Shown piece by piece: positions 8,808 through 16,874 of a stretch of 64,000 bases of DNA. The stretch is from positions 310,001-374,000 of the forward strand of contig NZ_QGTW01000004.1 of the NCBI RefSeq assembly GCF_003182355.1, given 5' to 3'. Within the stretch, counting starts at the first letter, position 1. Each line of letters opens with the position of its first letter. The stretch comes from Cytobacillus oceanisediminis. Its GTDB lineage: Bacteria > Bacillota > Bacilli > Bacillales > Cytobacillaceae. The position numbers and the translations under genes were made by a program. The notes beneath the pieces were generated by a model, which saw only the letters and a list, made by a program, of their open reading frames with translations, was not told the DNA's origin and searched no databases.

Positions 8808-9865
8808 GATGGGAAGGTCTTATAAAGACTTATAAAGAGTTTCTGCCAGTTAATGAAAATACACCTTTGCTTACTTTAAATGAAGGCAATACACCCCTGA
8901 TCAGGCTTGATAAACTCTCAAGAGATTGGGGCATTGACCTATATGTGAAAACAGAAGGGGCTAACCCGACTGGTTCTTTTAAAGACAGAGGCATGGTCAT
9001 GGCGGTTGCCAAGGCAAAGGAAGAGGGAAGCGATGCAATTATTTGTGCTTCTACAGGAAATACGTCTGCTGCGGCGGCTGCCTATGCGGCAAGGGCGGGC
9101 ATGAGATGCGTTGTCGTTATTCCTGAAGGGAAAATCGCCATGGGCAAGCTCGCACAGGCTGTCATGTACGGTGCGGAGGTCGTTTCAATCGAAGGGAACT
9201 TCGACCAGGCGCTGGCAATGGTTCGTAAAATTAGTGAAACAGAACCTATCACTCTCGTAAACTCGGTTAATCCATATCGCCTTGAAGGGCAGAAAACAGC
9301 TGCCTTTGAAATCTGTGACCAGCTGGGAGGAGCCCCAGATATCCTCGCTCTGCCAGTGGGGAATGCGGGCAATATTTCTGCCTATTGGAAAGGCTTTAAA
9401 GAATACCATGAAGCACGCCAGACTGGACTTCCAAAAATGCACGGAGTCCAAGCTGAAGGAGCAGCTGCCATTGTCCATAACCGCGTTTTTGAAAATCCGG
9501 AAACAGTTGCAACAGCGATCAGAATCGGAAATCCGGCAAGCTGGCATTTAGCGAATGCTGCATTAGCAGAATCCAATGGGAAAATTGACGAAGTCAGCGA
9601 CGAAGAAATTCTTTGCATGTATCGCAAGCTTGCTTCATCAGAAGGGATTTTTGCTGAGCCTGCTTCATGTGCTTCTCTGGCGGGAATTTACAAGCAGCTC
9701 CGCAATGGCGAAATTCCGCATAAAACAAGAGTTGTTGCGATTCTGACAGGAAATGGGCTAAAGGACCCGAACACAGCCATCGATTGCAGTCCTGTTAAGC
9801 CGGTGCTGCTGCCAAATGATGAACAAGCGGTGGCTGAGCATATTAAGGGAGTCGTCCATGTATGA
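8804..9865 (+). CDS. thrC: Threonine synthase
   Basis: A 353-residue PLP enzyme of fold type II that converts O-phosphohomoserine to threonine. The PLP lysine is Lys60 in [27 protein letters not shown] forms the substrate-binding block and PVGNAGN the phosphate-binding loop. The length is typical of the compact Bacillus enzyme. The start ATG overlaps the hom stop and the end overlaps thrB (ATGA at both junctions), indicating translational coupling. Confidence 0.97.
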   Translation: MRWEGLIKTYKEFLPVNENTPLLTLNEGNTPLIRLDKLSRDWGIDLYVKTEGANPTGSFKDRGMVMAVAKAKEEGSDAIICASTGNTSAAAAAYAARAGMRCVVVIPEGKIAMGKLAQAVMYGAEVVSIEGNFDQALAMVRKISETEPITLVNSVNPYRLEGQKTAAFEICDQLGGAPDILALPVGNAGNISAYWKGFKEYHEARQTGLPKMHGVQAEGAAAIVHNRVFENPETVATAIRIGNPASWHLANAALAESNGKIDEVSDEEILCMYRKLASSEGIFAEPASCASLAGIYKQLRNGEIPHKTRVVAILTGNGLKDPNTAIDCSPVKPVLLPNDEQAVAEHIKGVVHV

Positions 9866-10803
9866 GCGAAGGTGAAATGCTCGTCATCAAAGTTCCCGGC
9901 AGCACGGCAAACCTGGGGCCAGGATTTGATTCCATTGGCCTCGCATTAAACTTATACTTAACTATCGAAGCGGAGAGAGCCGACACATTTGAAATGATTC
10001 CCTTATCAGCACCTTTGAGTATTTACCCTGCAGATGAATCAAATTTCATCTTTCAAGTTGCAAAGGATACAGCAAAGAAGTACGGAAGAGAGCTTCCGGG
10101 CTGCAAAGCCAGGATTTCAAGTGATATTCCGCTGACAAGAGGCCTTGGTTCAAGTGCTGCAGCCATTGTAGCAGGAATCGAGCTGGCAGACTCGCTCTGT
10201 GGCCTTCATTTAAGCCAGCAGGAGAAGCTGGAGCTTTCTTCACGTATGGAGGGCCACCCAGATAACGCAGGAGCTTCGCTGCTGGGCGGGATGGTGATTG
10301 GCTGCCAGTCAGAGGAAGAGGTCAATGTTCAATCGATTAAAAATCTGGCATTGGATATCGTTGCAGTTGTACCAAAGGAAGAGCTTCTCACGAAAGAATC
10401 AAGAGGCGTTCTGCCGGAAGAATGGTCTTTTAAAGAGGCGGTACAAGCTGGTGCGGTAGGAAATGTTATGGTCGCAGCTTTGCTGAGCGGAAACTATCCA
10501 CTGGCAGGGAAGATGATGAAAGCCGACTTATACCACCATCCTTACCGCAAAAAAATGGTTCCCCATTTGGAAGTCATTGAAACAGTGGCTCCAGGGCTGG
10601 GCTCTTTCGGTGTAGCCTTAAGTGGTGCAGGACCAGCAGTACTCTGCCTTGCGGAAGCCGGATTAGCTCCATCAGTAGCAGGTGGGCTGGAAAAGTTGCT
10701 TCCGGACATGGATATCCTTTGCCTCCAAATTGACCAGGAAGGCAGCAGTGTTTTAAAAAAAAGCCTAGCTGAAGAACAGGAGCCGGAATTTGGCCATATT
10801 TAA
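9862..10803 (+). CDS. thrB: Homoserine kinase
   Basis: A 313-residue GHMP-family kinase that phosphorylates homoserine. The ATP-binding motif [12 protein letters not shown] is at residues 90-101, [16 protein letters not shown] at 11-26 and the C-terminal [10 protein letters not shown] is the third GHMP motif. It is the last gene of hom-thrC-thrB, closed by a shared terminator. Confidence 0.97.
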   Translation: MSEGEMLVIKVPGSTANLGPGFDSIGLALNLYLTIEAERADTFEMIPLSAPLSIYPADESNFIFQVAKDTAKKYGRELPGCKARISSDIPLTRGLGSSAAAIVAGIELADSLCGLHLSQQEKLELSSRMEGHPDNAGASLLGGMVIGCQSEEEVNVQSIKNLALDIVAVVPKEELLTKESRGVLPEEWSFKEAVQAGAVGNVMVAALLSGNYPLAGKMMKADLYHHPYRKKMVPHLEVIETVAPGLGSFGVALSGAGPAVLCLAEAGLAPSVAGGLEKLLPDMDILCLQIDQEGSSVLKKSLAEEQEPEFGHI

Positions 10804-10814
10804 TAAAAGAAAGC

Positions 10815-10858
10815 AAAAAAAAGCGATGTCATCAGACCGACATCGCTTTTTATAATAT
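10815..10858. terminator. Bidirectional terminator between thrB and yutI
   Basis: AAAAAAGCGATGTC pairs with GACATCGCTTTTT around ATCAGACC; it serves both convergent genes. Confidence 0.9.
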
Positions 10859-10862
10859 TGAA

Positions 10863-11102
10863 TTAAAATACTTGTTCTACTTCGACTACACCAGGTACTT
10901 CTTCTAAAAGAGCACGCTCAATACCGGCTTTTAACGTGATTGTTGAACTCGGGCAGCTTCCGCATGCACCAAGAAGGCGCAATTTAACGATACCGTCTTC
11001 AACATCCACCAATTCGCAGTCCCCGCCATCGCGAAGTAGGAACGGGCGCAATTTATCTAATACTTCCTGAACTTGTTCAGTCATAGTCGTTTGTTCTGCC
11101 AT
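10863..11102 (-). CDS. yutI: YutI, NifU C-terminal-domain iron-sulfur carrier
   Basis: 79 residues, a stand-alone NifU C-terminal (Nfu) domain. The cluster ligands are Cys47 and Cys50 (ACGSCPSS), preceded by [19 protein letters not shown]. Nfu proteins carry Fe-S clusters to client enzymes. ATG 11102 lies nine bases after AAGGAG. It sits opposite yuzD and close to other redox genes. Confidence 0.94.
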   Translation of the reverse strand: MAEQTTMTEQVQEVLDKLRPFLLRDGGDCELVDVEDGIVKLRLLGACGSCPSSTITLKAGIERALLEEVPGVVEVEQVF

Positions 11103-11269
11103 GTGAAATCGACTCCTTTCCTTATATTTATTATAATCAAATCGAACCTAAAAATCTATTCCCGGAACATAATTTCCACACATTAGGAAAAATTTTTTCT
11201 TATGTTAACTGTTTGTTTATATTGTAAAATGGAGCTAAGAAGTGCGAGAGCAAAGAGGGGGAGTATGAA

Positions 11270-11593
11270 ATGAAGAAAGAAATAGAAATAACCGTGTATG
11301 GCGCAGAACAGCTTTGCGCAAGCTGCGTGAACCTTCCTTCATCAAAGGAGACCTACGAATGGCTGGAGGCGGCCCTATCCAGGAAGTTTCCAGTTCAGCC
11401 TTTTAAAATCGTTTATGTGGATATCCATAATCCGCCTGACGAAGAGGATAAAAAGGAATTTGCACAGCGGGTCATTGAGGAGGATATGTTCTACCCTGTC
11501 GTTCTTATTGAGAATGAAATCGTCGGGGAGGGCAATCCGAAGCTGAAAACGATTTATGCTGAAATGGAAAAGCACGGCTATCAGGCAGTTTAA
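11270..11593 (+). CDS. yuzD: YuzD, thioredoxin-like DUF1462 protein
   Basis: 107 residues. Cys16 and Cys19 form a CxxC (LCASC) following a beta strand EITVYGAEQ, as in thioredoxin/glutaredoxin-like folds, and VDIHNPPDEED plus YPVVLIENEIVGEGNPK match the DUF1462 family. A redox role is likely but undefined. ATG 11270 follows AAAGAGGGGGAG. It is divergent from yutI. Confidence 0.9.
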   Translation: MKKEIEITVYGAEQLCASCVNLPSSKETYEWLEAALSRKFPVQPFKIVYVDIHNPPDEEDKKEFAQRVIEEDMFYPVVLIENEIVGEGNPKLKTIYAEMEKHGYQAV

Positions 11594-11599
11594 TAAGAA

Positions 11600-11847
11600 G
11601 CTCTGTTAAAGTTGCGTGATGATATCTGCTCCAGGAGCTCAGGCGAACCGCGGGCGGTCCGGGAGCCTCTTCGGCGCATGACGCGCGTCTGTGAGGTCTC
11701 CCTTTGACGCGCTTCTCCCGCAGGACTTTGAATAAGCATCCTCGAATAAACACCGTACGAAGAAAATGAGAATTCATTTTCGAGGATTTCGCGCCTTCCG
11801 CTCCAATCAACAAATAGCTAAATCAATATCTAGCTTTAACAGCTAAT
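11600..11847 (-). repeat. Dispersed intergenic repeat family A, copy 2 (inverted)
   Basis: On the reverse strand it starts GCTGTTAAAGCTAGATATTG, then TTGATTGGAGCGGAAGG, a CATTTTCTTCGTACGGTGTT block, GTCCTGCGGGAGAAGCG, GGCTCCCGGACCGCC and ends at AACTTTAACAGAGC. The blocks align in order with copies 1 and 3. It is the longest copy. Confidence 0.85.
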
Positions 11848-11883
11848 AAAAAAAAGAGCTTCCTTTCGAGGAGGCTCTTTTCA
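11848..11883. terminator. Bidirectional terminator before yumB stop
   Basis: AAAAGAGCTTCCT and AGGAGGCTCTTTT form a stem with a TTCG tetraloop, with A and T runs on both sides. Confidence 0.85.
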
Positions 11884-11896
11884 ATTTACTATTGAA

Positions 11897-12964
11897 TCAA
11901 CCGTTATGGTACTTGTACATCCATAGAATACCGGATTTCAATAGGCGGGCTACACGGCCAGTGATTGGGCGTTCTGCAACCAATCCAAACCCATGTTTCT
12001 TGCCTAGAGAACCTAAAACCCCTTTAAGCTTGATAACAGGAAGCGACTCAGGAAGTTCTTCACCTTTCCAGCGTTTTAATAGGATTTGAACAATTTGCTC
12101 AGCCTGGCCTTCAGCAAGCTGTGCACTCGGTGCATGAGGAAGGCTTGCGCAATCGCCTACTACATATACATGTTCGTTGTCAGGGATATTGTGATACTTG
12201 GTTAAAACTATGCGTCCTTGCTGGTCCTTCTCTACATCCATATCACGGACTACCTTATTAGGCTGGATGCCGGCAGTCCACACGATCGCGTCGCAATGGA
12301 TGGATTCTTCATGGTTGTAAAGGGTATTCTCTTCAACTTTAGTTATATTCGATTGGTTAATAATTTCAACATTATGTGATTCAAACCAATTTTCCACATA
12401 GGTGCTTAATCTTTCAGGGAATGCTGATAAAATATGCTTCCCTCTGTCGAATAATTTGATCTTCAAATCCGGCCGGCTTTCATTTAATTCGGAAGCGAGT
12501 TCCACACCGCTTAATCCTGCTCCGACTATCGCCACAACAGATCCTGGAGATAAATTGTTTAAGGCCTGGTATGTTCTTCTGGACTTTTCGATCGTTTGAA
12601 TGCTGTAAGTGTGGACATCCGCGCCAGGAACATTATGGTACTTATCCTCGCAGCCGAGGCCAATTATTATATCGTCATAAGAAACAGGCTCTTCGTCTTC
12701 CAGATGCACCTTATTTTCCTCAATATTGATCTTTGTTACTTCGCCGTATTTAATCGTTAATCTTGGATGTTCAGGGTAAGATACACGTACGTGCTGATCG
12801 GAAATAGTGCCGGCAGCAAGCGCGTAATATTCCGTTTTCAGACAATGGTATGGAACACGGTCTATTAACGTAATGGAGACATCATCAGGAAGCTGGTTAG
12901 GCAAAAGACGGGCAAGCGCCCTCATACCGCCATAGCCTCCGCCAAGTATCACAAGATTTTTCAT
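11897..12964 (-). CDS. yumB: YumB, FAD-dependent NADH dehydrogenase-like protein
   Basis: 355 residues, type II NADH dehydrogenase family. The FAD-binding GGGYGG is at residues 8-13, a second nucleotide-binding GAGLSGVELA near 148-157 and the C-terminal FAD-contact VYVVGDCA near 268-275. These enzymes oxidise NADH or related donors and pass electrons to quinones at the membrane. ATG 12964 is behind AAAGGGG. A TTGTGA/TCACAA palindrome lies upstream. Confidence 0.9.
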   Translation of the reverse strand: MKNLVILGGGYGGMRALARLLPNQLPDDVSITLIDRVPYHCLKTEYYALAAGTISDQHVRVSYPEHPRLTIKYGEVTKINIEENKVHLEDEEPVSYDDIIIGLGCEDKYHNVPGADVHTYSIQTIEKSRRTYQALNNLSPGSVVAIVGAGLSGVELASELNESRPDLKIKLFDRGKHILSAFPERLSTYVENWFESHNVEIINQSNITKVEENTLYNHEESIHCDAIVWTAGIQPNKVVRDMDVEKDQQGRIVLTKYHNIPDNEHVYVVGDCASLPHAPSAQLAEGQAEQIVQILLKRWKGEELPESLPVIKLKGVLGSLGKKHGFGLVAERPITGRVARLLKSGILWMYKYHNG

Positions 12965-13116
12965 AGTATAATTCCCCTTTATGTCCGTACTGTTTAATTG
13001 TTAAATAAGTTTTTCTCTTTTTTCTTTCCGAACTTTTAATAAAACGTTTGTGAATTATTTTAAAAAAATAAATTAATGATATTAATAACCTTAAACCCAT
13101 AAAAAGTATAACGAAA

Positions 13117-13133
13117 TTGTGACAAAATCACAA
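13117..13133. promoter_or_regulatory. TTGTGA-N5-TCACAA palindrome (Rex/FNR-like)
   Basis: TTGTGA-CAAAA-TCACAA lies in the region between divergent yumB and yuzB. Rex and Bacillus Fnr sites read TGTGA-N6-TCACA; here the spacer is five bases, one short, so the match is imperfect. A similar site precedes yutJ. Confidence 0.35.
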
Positions 13134-13267
13134 CACATATAAGTAGGAAACTTGACAATATACGACATGAAGTGGTAAATATGTGCACTTATAAGGGAAT
13201 CGGTATCCAAATCTTGCGGATTTCTTTTAAAAAAGGTAGCATTAACAGGGTAGAGAGGTGATAGATA

Positions 13268-13507
13268 ATGATCAAGCCAATCATCGAATTTTGTATCAGC
13301 AATTTGGCCAGCGGCTCCCAGAAAGCGTTGGAAACACTGGAAAAGGATTATGACCTTGATGTTATAGAATACGGCTGCCTGGGCTACTGCGGAAAATGTG
13401 CAAGCACTCTTTTTGCGCTTGTCAATGGAGAGGTCGTTACGGGAGAAACACCAGATGAACTGGTTGAAAATATATATCAATATCTGGAAGAAAATCCGAT
13501 GTTTTAA
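13268..13507 (+). CDS. yuzB: YuzB, DUF1450 Cys-rich protein
   Basis: 79 residues. Cys9 and the cluster Cys37, Cys41 and Cys44 (GCLGYCGKC) are the hallmark of DUF1450, which resembles thioredoxin-like ferredoxins. The ATG follows GAGAGGTG. It is divergent from yumB and ends at a strong terminator shared with the DUF2225 gene. Role unknown, probably redox or metal related. Confidence 0.92.
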   Translation: MIKPIIEFCISNLASGSQKALETLEKDYDLDVIEYGCLGYCGKCASTLFALVNGEVVTGETPDELVENIYQYLEENPMF

Positions 13508-13510
13508 TAT

Positions 13511-13546
13511 AAAAAAGGAGCGAATTGATTTCGCTCCTTTTTGTTG
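13511..13546. terminator. Bidirectional terminator after yuzB
   Basis: AAAAAAGGAGCGAA pairs with TTCGCTCCTTTTT around TTGATT. Confidence 0.9.
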
Positions 13547-13558
13547 GAGATAACAGAT

Positions 13559-14257
13559 TTAGTTAGCTGCAGTTTTTTGCTTTTCTCTTAATTCATACCA
13601 TTGTTCTCTTGCCATTTCAATCAGTTTAGGCTCAGTGGAGCGGCTTTGCGTTTCAATGACTTTTGACAAATACTTAACAGCCTGCTCGGTTTGATGCGTT
13701 CTCCTCGATAATTCCCCAATAAGATAGAAAAGCCTCGTTTCCGATACGGAAGATCCTTTAAAGTCATCCGCCATATATGACTCCATATATTCCTTTATAG
13801 CGAGCTTTATAAAGCGCTGTTCCTGTTCAGCATTTTCCAATGAGCGATACAGCCAGGAAAGCCTTATGTATAATCCGGCAAGCGTAAGATGTTTCTCTTT
13901 TTTTAATGTCCCGCAAAGTATGGCCAGCTTGTATGTACTGATGGCATCAGTTATGCTTCTTTTCCTACTATAGTCACGAGGCTTCCAGGCATTGGCTACT
14001 TTTGATTTGATAAGCTCCAAGGCACCAGGCGGAAAATAAGGTGAAAAATCTTCTGATTCAGAAAAGCCGCATTGAGGGCAGGTATGGATATGGTAATAAA
14101 GAGGGTTCATGCCTTCATCAGAGTAATTGGGGCAAAAATCACTGTCATAACTGGAGACTTTCACAAATTTGGAGCGAAGTTTTTTAGTGTTGAATCCCTT
14201 TTTGCATACTTTACATTCACATTTTTTATCATAGGCAGGTTCTAATTGCTGCATCAT
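13559..14257 (-). CDS. DUF2225 family zinc-ribbon/helical-repeat protein
   Basis: 232 residues. The N-terminus carries a Cys-rich metal site: Cys13, Cys15 and Cys18 (KCECKVC), Cys42 and the pair Cys60/Cys63 (CPQC). The remainder is helical with a TPR-like pattern (ITDAISTYKLAILCG, GLYIRLSWLYRSL, TRLFYLIGELSRR). It matches DUF2225, common in Firmicutes and of unknown function. ATG 14257 follows GGAGGTG at eight bases. It is divergent from the lysine module. Confidence 0.85.
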   Translation of the reverse strand: MMQQLEPAYDKKCECKVCKKGFNTKKLRSKFVKVSSYDSDFCPNYSDEGMNPLYYHIHTCPQCGFSESEDFSPYFPPGALELIKSKVANAWKPRDYSRKRSITDAISTYKLAILCGTLKKEKHLTLAGLYIRLSWLYRSLENAEQEQRFIKLAIKEYMESYMADDFKGSSVSETRLFYLIGELSRRTHQTEQAVKYLSKVIETQSRSTEPKLIEMAREQWYELREKQKTAAN

Positions 14258-14476
14258 TTGAATTTCACCTCCGGGGAAAATGACTAAGAGTTTTGAACTA
14301 TTAAATTATGTGATAATTGTACCATATAAGAAGTTTTTTAGTGAAATAGGATAATTATATTTAATATTTTATTTATGGTAAAACAAGACCGATACGGGAA
14401 AAGTTCTTTTAAATGCATAATCATATTTGTGAGCCTATAAATTTTCTATGAAATCGAAGAAGGAGAGGTAAAAAAA

Positions 14477-14525
14477 TTTGCAGTATTTTCAAAAAGATTT
14501 TTGCAGTGCAATTTATTTTTGCGGT
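14477..14525. repeat. Three TTTGC(A/G)GT direct repeats upstream of the sigma-54 promoter
   Basis: TTTGCAGT at 14477-14484 and 14500-14507 and TTTGCGGT at 14518-14525, in the same orientation and spaced 23 and 18 bases. They lie 42-90 bases before the -24 element, a position where a sigma-54 activator could bind. This is inference; the same stretch also fits a 24-codon frame. Confidence 0.35.
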
Positions 14526-14566
14526 TTTGTCATTAAGCCGATGCCGGTTTAATCTATGTTTTTACT

Positions 14567-14582
14567 TGGCACAGTTATTGCA
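14567..14582 (+). promoter_or_regulatory. Sigma-54 (SigL) -24/-12 promoter
   Basis: TGGCAC-AGTTA-TTGCA matches the consensus TGGCAC-N5-TTGCW in every fixed base with exact spacing. It lies about 230 bases before the DUF3870 gene and points into the lysine-degradation module. In Bacillus, sigma-54 promoters usually drive amino acid and related catabolic operons and need an AAA+ activator; no such gene is in the window. Confidence 0.88.
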
Positions 14583-14648
14583 ATAAAGATACATTAAGTT
14601 GATTTAACAAAATATGACTTTAGAGGAGGTATAAAGGTTTATATATAA

Positions 14649-14792
14649 AATAGTGGAAAATCCAAACAAGAGCTTTTTAAAACGAAGGAGAAACAATTTT
14701 TAATAAAAAAATAGAATCCACTATTGACATCGCAGAATTAAGGCTTTAATATAAATTTAAATTAATATTCTGAATTTTCGAATGTCAATAGT
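14649..14792 (+). promoter_or_regulatory. Leader RNA with two mutually exclusive pairings
   Basis: AATAGTGGA (14649-14657) is complementary to TCCACTATT (14717-14725). ACTATTGACAT (14720-14730), overlapping the latter, is perfectly complementary to ATGTCAATAGT (14782-14792), with an inner CAGAAT/ATTCTG helix. Only one long helix can form at a time. The second ends 11 bases before the ribosome binding site of the DUF3870 gene. This looks like an attenuator or riboswitch-like leader; the sequence matches no riboswitch class I recognise. Confidence 0.45.
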
Positions 14793-14812
14793 TGGCTTCT
14801 TGTAGGGGAGGA

Positions 14813-15157
14813 ATGATTATCCTGGCGCTAGAATCAGTAGTTGTGACTGGGTATGCAAAAGCTCCACAAGGGACATCTATGCATGAGGTATATAAGCATG
14901 CTGGTATAGTATTGGAAATAAACTTTACGAACCATGAGATTATTCGAGCTGATTTTACATTCATAACGGAGCTGACAAAAGACTTCTTTGAAAGGATTTT
15001 GATCGGATACTCACTAAAAGATGGAGTAGAGCCTCTTTTAGAAACAATAAAACGCCATTATTTTGCTCCATCACAGCAAGCAATTATTGTAGCATTGCAA
15101 GCTGCAATCCAAAGGTACTGGGATAATATATCAAACACGAAAGAAATAGAAGAATAG
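14813..15157 (+). CDS. DUF3870 domain protein, first gene of the lysine module
   Basis: About 114 residues matching DUF3870: VVVTGYAKAPQGTSMHEVYKH, then VLEINFTNHEIIRADFTFITELTKDF and a C-terminal YFAPSQQAIIVALQAAIQRYW. The function is unknown; from what I recall, members often sit beside CoA-transferase and amino acid degradation genes. The start is uncertain: ATG 14813 is only one base after AGGGGAGG (14804-14811); CTG 14822 has better spacing and the conserved part begins at about residue 6. It is the first gene after the sigma-54 promoter, and a terminator-like hairpin separates it from the rest of the cluster. Confidence 0.8.
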   Translation: MIILALESVVVTGYAKAPQGTSMHEVYKHAGIVLEINFTNHEIIRADFTFITELTKDFFERILIGYSLKDGVEPLLETIKRHYFAPSQQAIIVALQAAIQRYWDNISNTKEIEE

Positions 15158-15212
15158 CAGAGTTTGGTTCTAATAAAGTGGGAGATTACCCTCTTCCATG
15201 GTCTTATTAAAG

Positions 15213-15292
15213 CCGGGCAAACATGCAGAATCATTTGGACCCCATCCTGGGTGTCTTTATGACTGAGCCATGTTTTGCTCGGCTTTTTTTAA
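15213..15292 (+). terminator. Long branched terminator-like hairpin inside the module
   Basis: AAGCCGGGCAAACATG pairs with CATGTTTTGCTCGGCTT (one bulge), enclosing a smaller ACCC/GGGT hairpin, and is followed by seven T. It lies between the DUF3870 gene and the CoA-transferase genes, so transcription from the sigma-54 promoter would have to read through it, or the downstream genes have another start. Confidence 0.75.
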
Positions 15293-15326
15293 TAATATCA
15301 GAATTTATAATTTTAGCTTCGATAAC

Positions 15327-15511
15327 TGTCTAGCTCCAGCGCCTACCCCCTCGAGTTCACAAGCCAATCCTCCCAGAAAGGCAAAGAATGCCTTTCCGTG
15401 AGGCTCGCCTTGTGCTTGTCGGGGGTGAGCACCAAGGAAAGCTTCCTTGGATGAACTTCGCAGGAACAAGAGGTTTTTGCTTGTTCCGAAGGCGCTTGCG
15501 CTTTTCTTAAT
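15327..15511. repeat. Dispersed intergenic repeat family B, copy 1 (full length)
   Basis: Begins TGTCTAGCTCCAGCGCCTA, then CCCCTCGAG, AAGCCAATCCTCCCAGAAAG, GCTTGTCGGGGGTGAGC and ends GGCGCTTGCGCTTTTCTTAATA. Its two ends recur, in shortened form, at 50637-50705, and its beginning recurs at 46107. It fills most of the gap before the CoA-transferase genes. Confidence 0.75.
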
Positions 15512-15540
15512 AAATTGAGGAAAAGGGAGGGAAAGGCTCT

Positions 15541-16200
15541 TTGAACAAGATCATTTCCAGTAAGGAAGCCGCTAATTTAATTAAAAATGGCTCAAGAATC
15601 ATGGTTGGAGGATTTGGATTGGTTGGCAGTCCTTTAACGATTATAGAAGAAATAACGAAAACCAATGTAAACCAGTTAGAGATCATCAGCAATAACCTTG
15701 GTGAACCAGGAAAAGGTCTTGGGGTGCTAGTCCAAATGAAAAAAGTAAAAAAAGCAATTGGCTCCTATTTCACATCTAACCCTGATGTAGTGAAAGCTTA
15801 CCAAAGAGGGGAACTGGAAGTGGAATTGCTTCCGCAAGGCACCTTTTCAGAAGCTATAAGGGCCGGCGGAACAGGTATAGGAGGATTTTATACTCCCGTA
15901 GGAGCTGGCACAGAGCTTGCAGCAGCAAAAGAAGAAAGAGTAATTGATAATAAGCATTATCTTTTTCAACCCCCCTTAAAAGCGGATTTTGCCTTAATAA
16001 AAGCTTGTAAAGCAGATGAACTTGGGAATTTAACTTACTCGAAATCAGCAAGGAATTTTAATCCCCTGATGGCTTCATCTGCAGAGATAGTCATTGCAGA
16101 GGTTGAAGAAATCGTTAAGGCTGGCGAGCTATCACCAGAAGAAATTGTTACACCCCACTTATTTGTAGATTATTTGGTTTTAAAGGGAGGAGGAAGGTAA
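15541..16200 (+). CDS. yodS: CoA-transferase subunit A (YodS/AtoD type)
   Basis: 219 residues, family I CoA-transferase alpha subunit: SSKEAANLIKNGSRIMVGGFG at the N-terminus, the glycine-rich GGTGIGGFYTPVGAGTELA in the middle and LTYSKSARNFNP toward the end. With the next gene it should form the two-subunit enzyme that moves CoA to a 3-keto acid. Length and context (next to kamA and a YodT-like aminotransferase) fit B. subtilis YodS better than ScoA/AtoD. The start is TTG 15541, ten bases after GGGAGG. The stop overlaps the next ATG by one base. Confidence 0.88.
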   Translation: MNKIISSKEAANLIKNGSRIMVGGFGLVGSPLTIIEEITKTNVNQLEIISNNLGEPGKGLGVLVQMKKVKKAIGSYFTSNPDVVKAYQRGELEVELLPQGTFSEAIRAGGTGIGGFYTPVGAGTELAAAKEERVIDNKHYLFQPPLKADFALIKACKADELGNLTYSKSARNFNPLMASSAEIVIAEVEEIVKAGELSPEEIVTPHLFVDYLVLKGGGR

Positions 16201-16874
16201 TGAAACCAAAAGAGAGAATTGCCAGGAGGGCAAGCAAGGAGCTGAAGAATAGGGACATTGTTAATTTGGGAATTGGCATTCCTACACTTGTGGCGGAATA
16301 TATTCCTGAAAATATTCAAGTATTCTTTCACTCTGAAAATGGAATTCTGGGGGTTGGTCCAGCACCAAAAGCAGACGCTGTGGATCCGGATATTGTGAAT
16401 GCGGGAAAACTGCCGGTCACTATAGAGGAAGGAGCATCCTTTTTTGATAGTGCAGCGTCATTTGGAATGATTCGCGGCGGCCATATCGATGTTTCAATTC
16501 TTGGAGTGCTTCAAGTTGATAGGAATGGGCGTGTTGCCAATTGGGCAGTTCCCGGTAAAAGCGTGTTAGGTGTCGGAGGGGCAATGGATTTATTGGAAGG
16601 TTCAAAAAAAGTCATTGTTACAACGATGCACACAACAAATGAAGGAGAGCCAAAAATCGTTGAGGAATTATGCTATCCGATTACTTCCTGGCGAAAGGTA
16701 GACCTCATTATTACAGAGTTGGCAGTCTTTAGCGTCCAGGAGGAGGGCCTATTATTAATAGATAAACCGCCGAATGTCACATTGCAAGAAATCATTGAAA
16801 AAACAGGAGCACATTTTGAAGTGGATCAAAATCTGATTGAAATTAGTGACTTGGATGGAGTGGTGGCAAAATAA
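16200..16874 (+). CDS. yodR: CoA-transferase subunit B (YodR/AtoA type)
   Basis: 224 residues, family I CoA-transferase beta subunit. The catalytic glutamate is Glu46 in HSENGILGVGP, preceded by VNLGIGIPTLVAEY; GGHIDVSILGVLQVDRNG and GVGGAMDLLEGSKKVIV are further family blocks. In the proposed pathway it activates 3-keto-6-acetamidohexanoate to its CoA ester, from acetyl-CoA or succinyl-CoA. It overlaps its partner by one base and the thiolase by one base, showing tight coupling. Confidence 0.9.
   Translation: MKPKERIARRASKELKNRDIVNLGIGIPTLVAEYIPENIQVFFHSENGILGVGPAPKADAVDPDIVNAGKLPVTIEEGASFFDSAASFGMIRGGHIDVSILGVLQVDRNGRVANWAVPGKSVLGVGGAMDLLEGSKKVIVTTMHTTNEGEPKIVEELCYPITSWRKVDLIITELAVFSVQEEGLLLIDKPPNVTLQEIIEKTGAHFEVDQNLIEISDLDGVVAK

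Noticed and set aside
14478-14552. 24-codon frame from TTG behind AAGGAGAGG (QYFQKDFCSAIYFCGF...) upstream of the sigma-54 promoter
   Set aside because: Good ribosome binding site, but it lies before the promoter, is short, has a TTG start and overlaps the TTTGCAGT repeats; no promoter of its own is visible.
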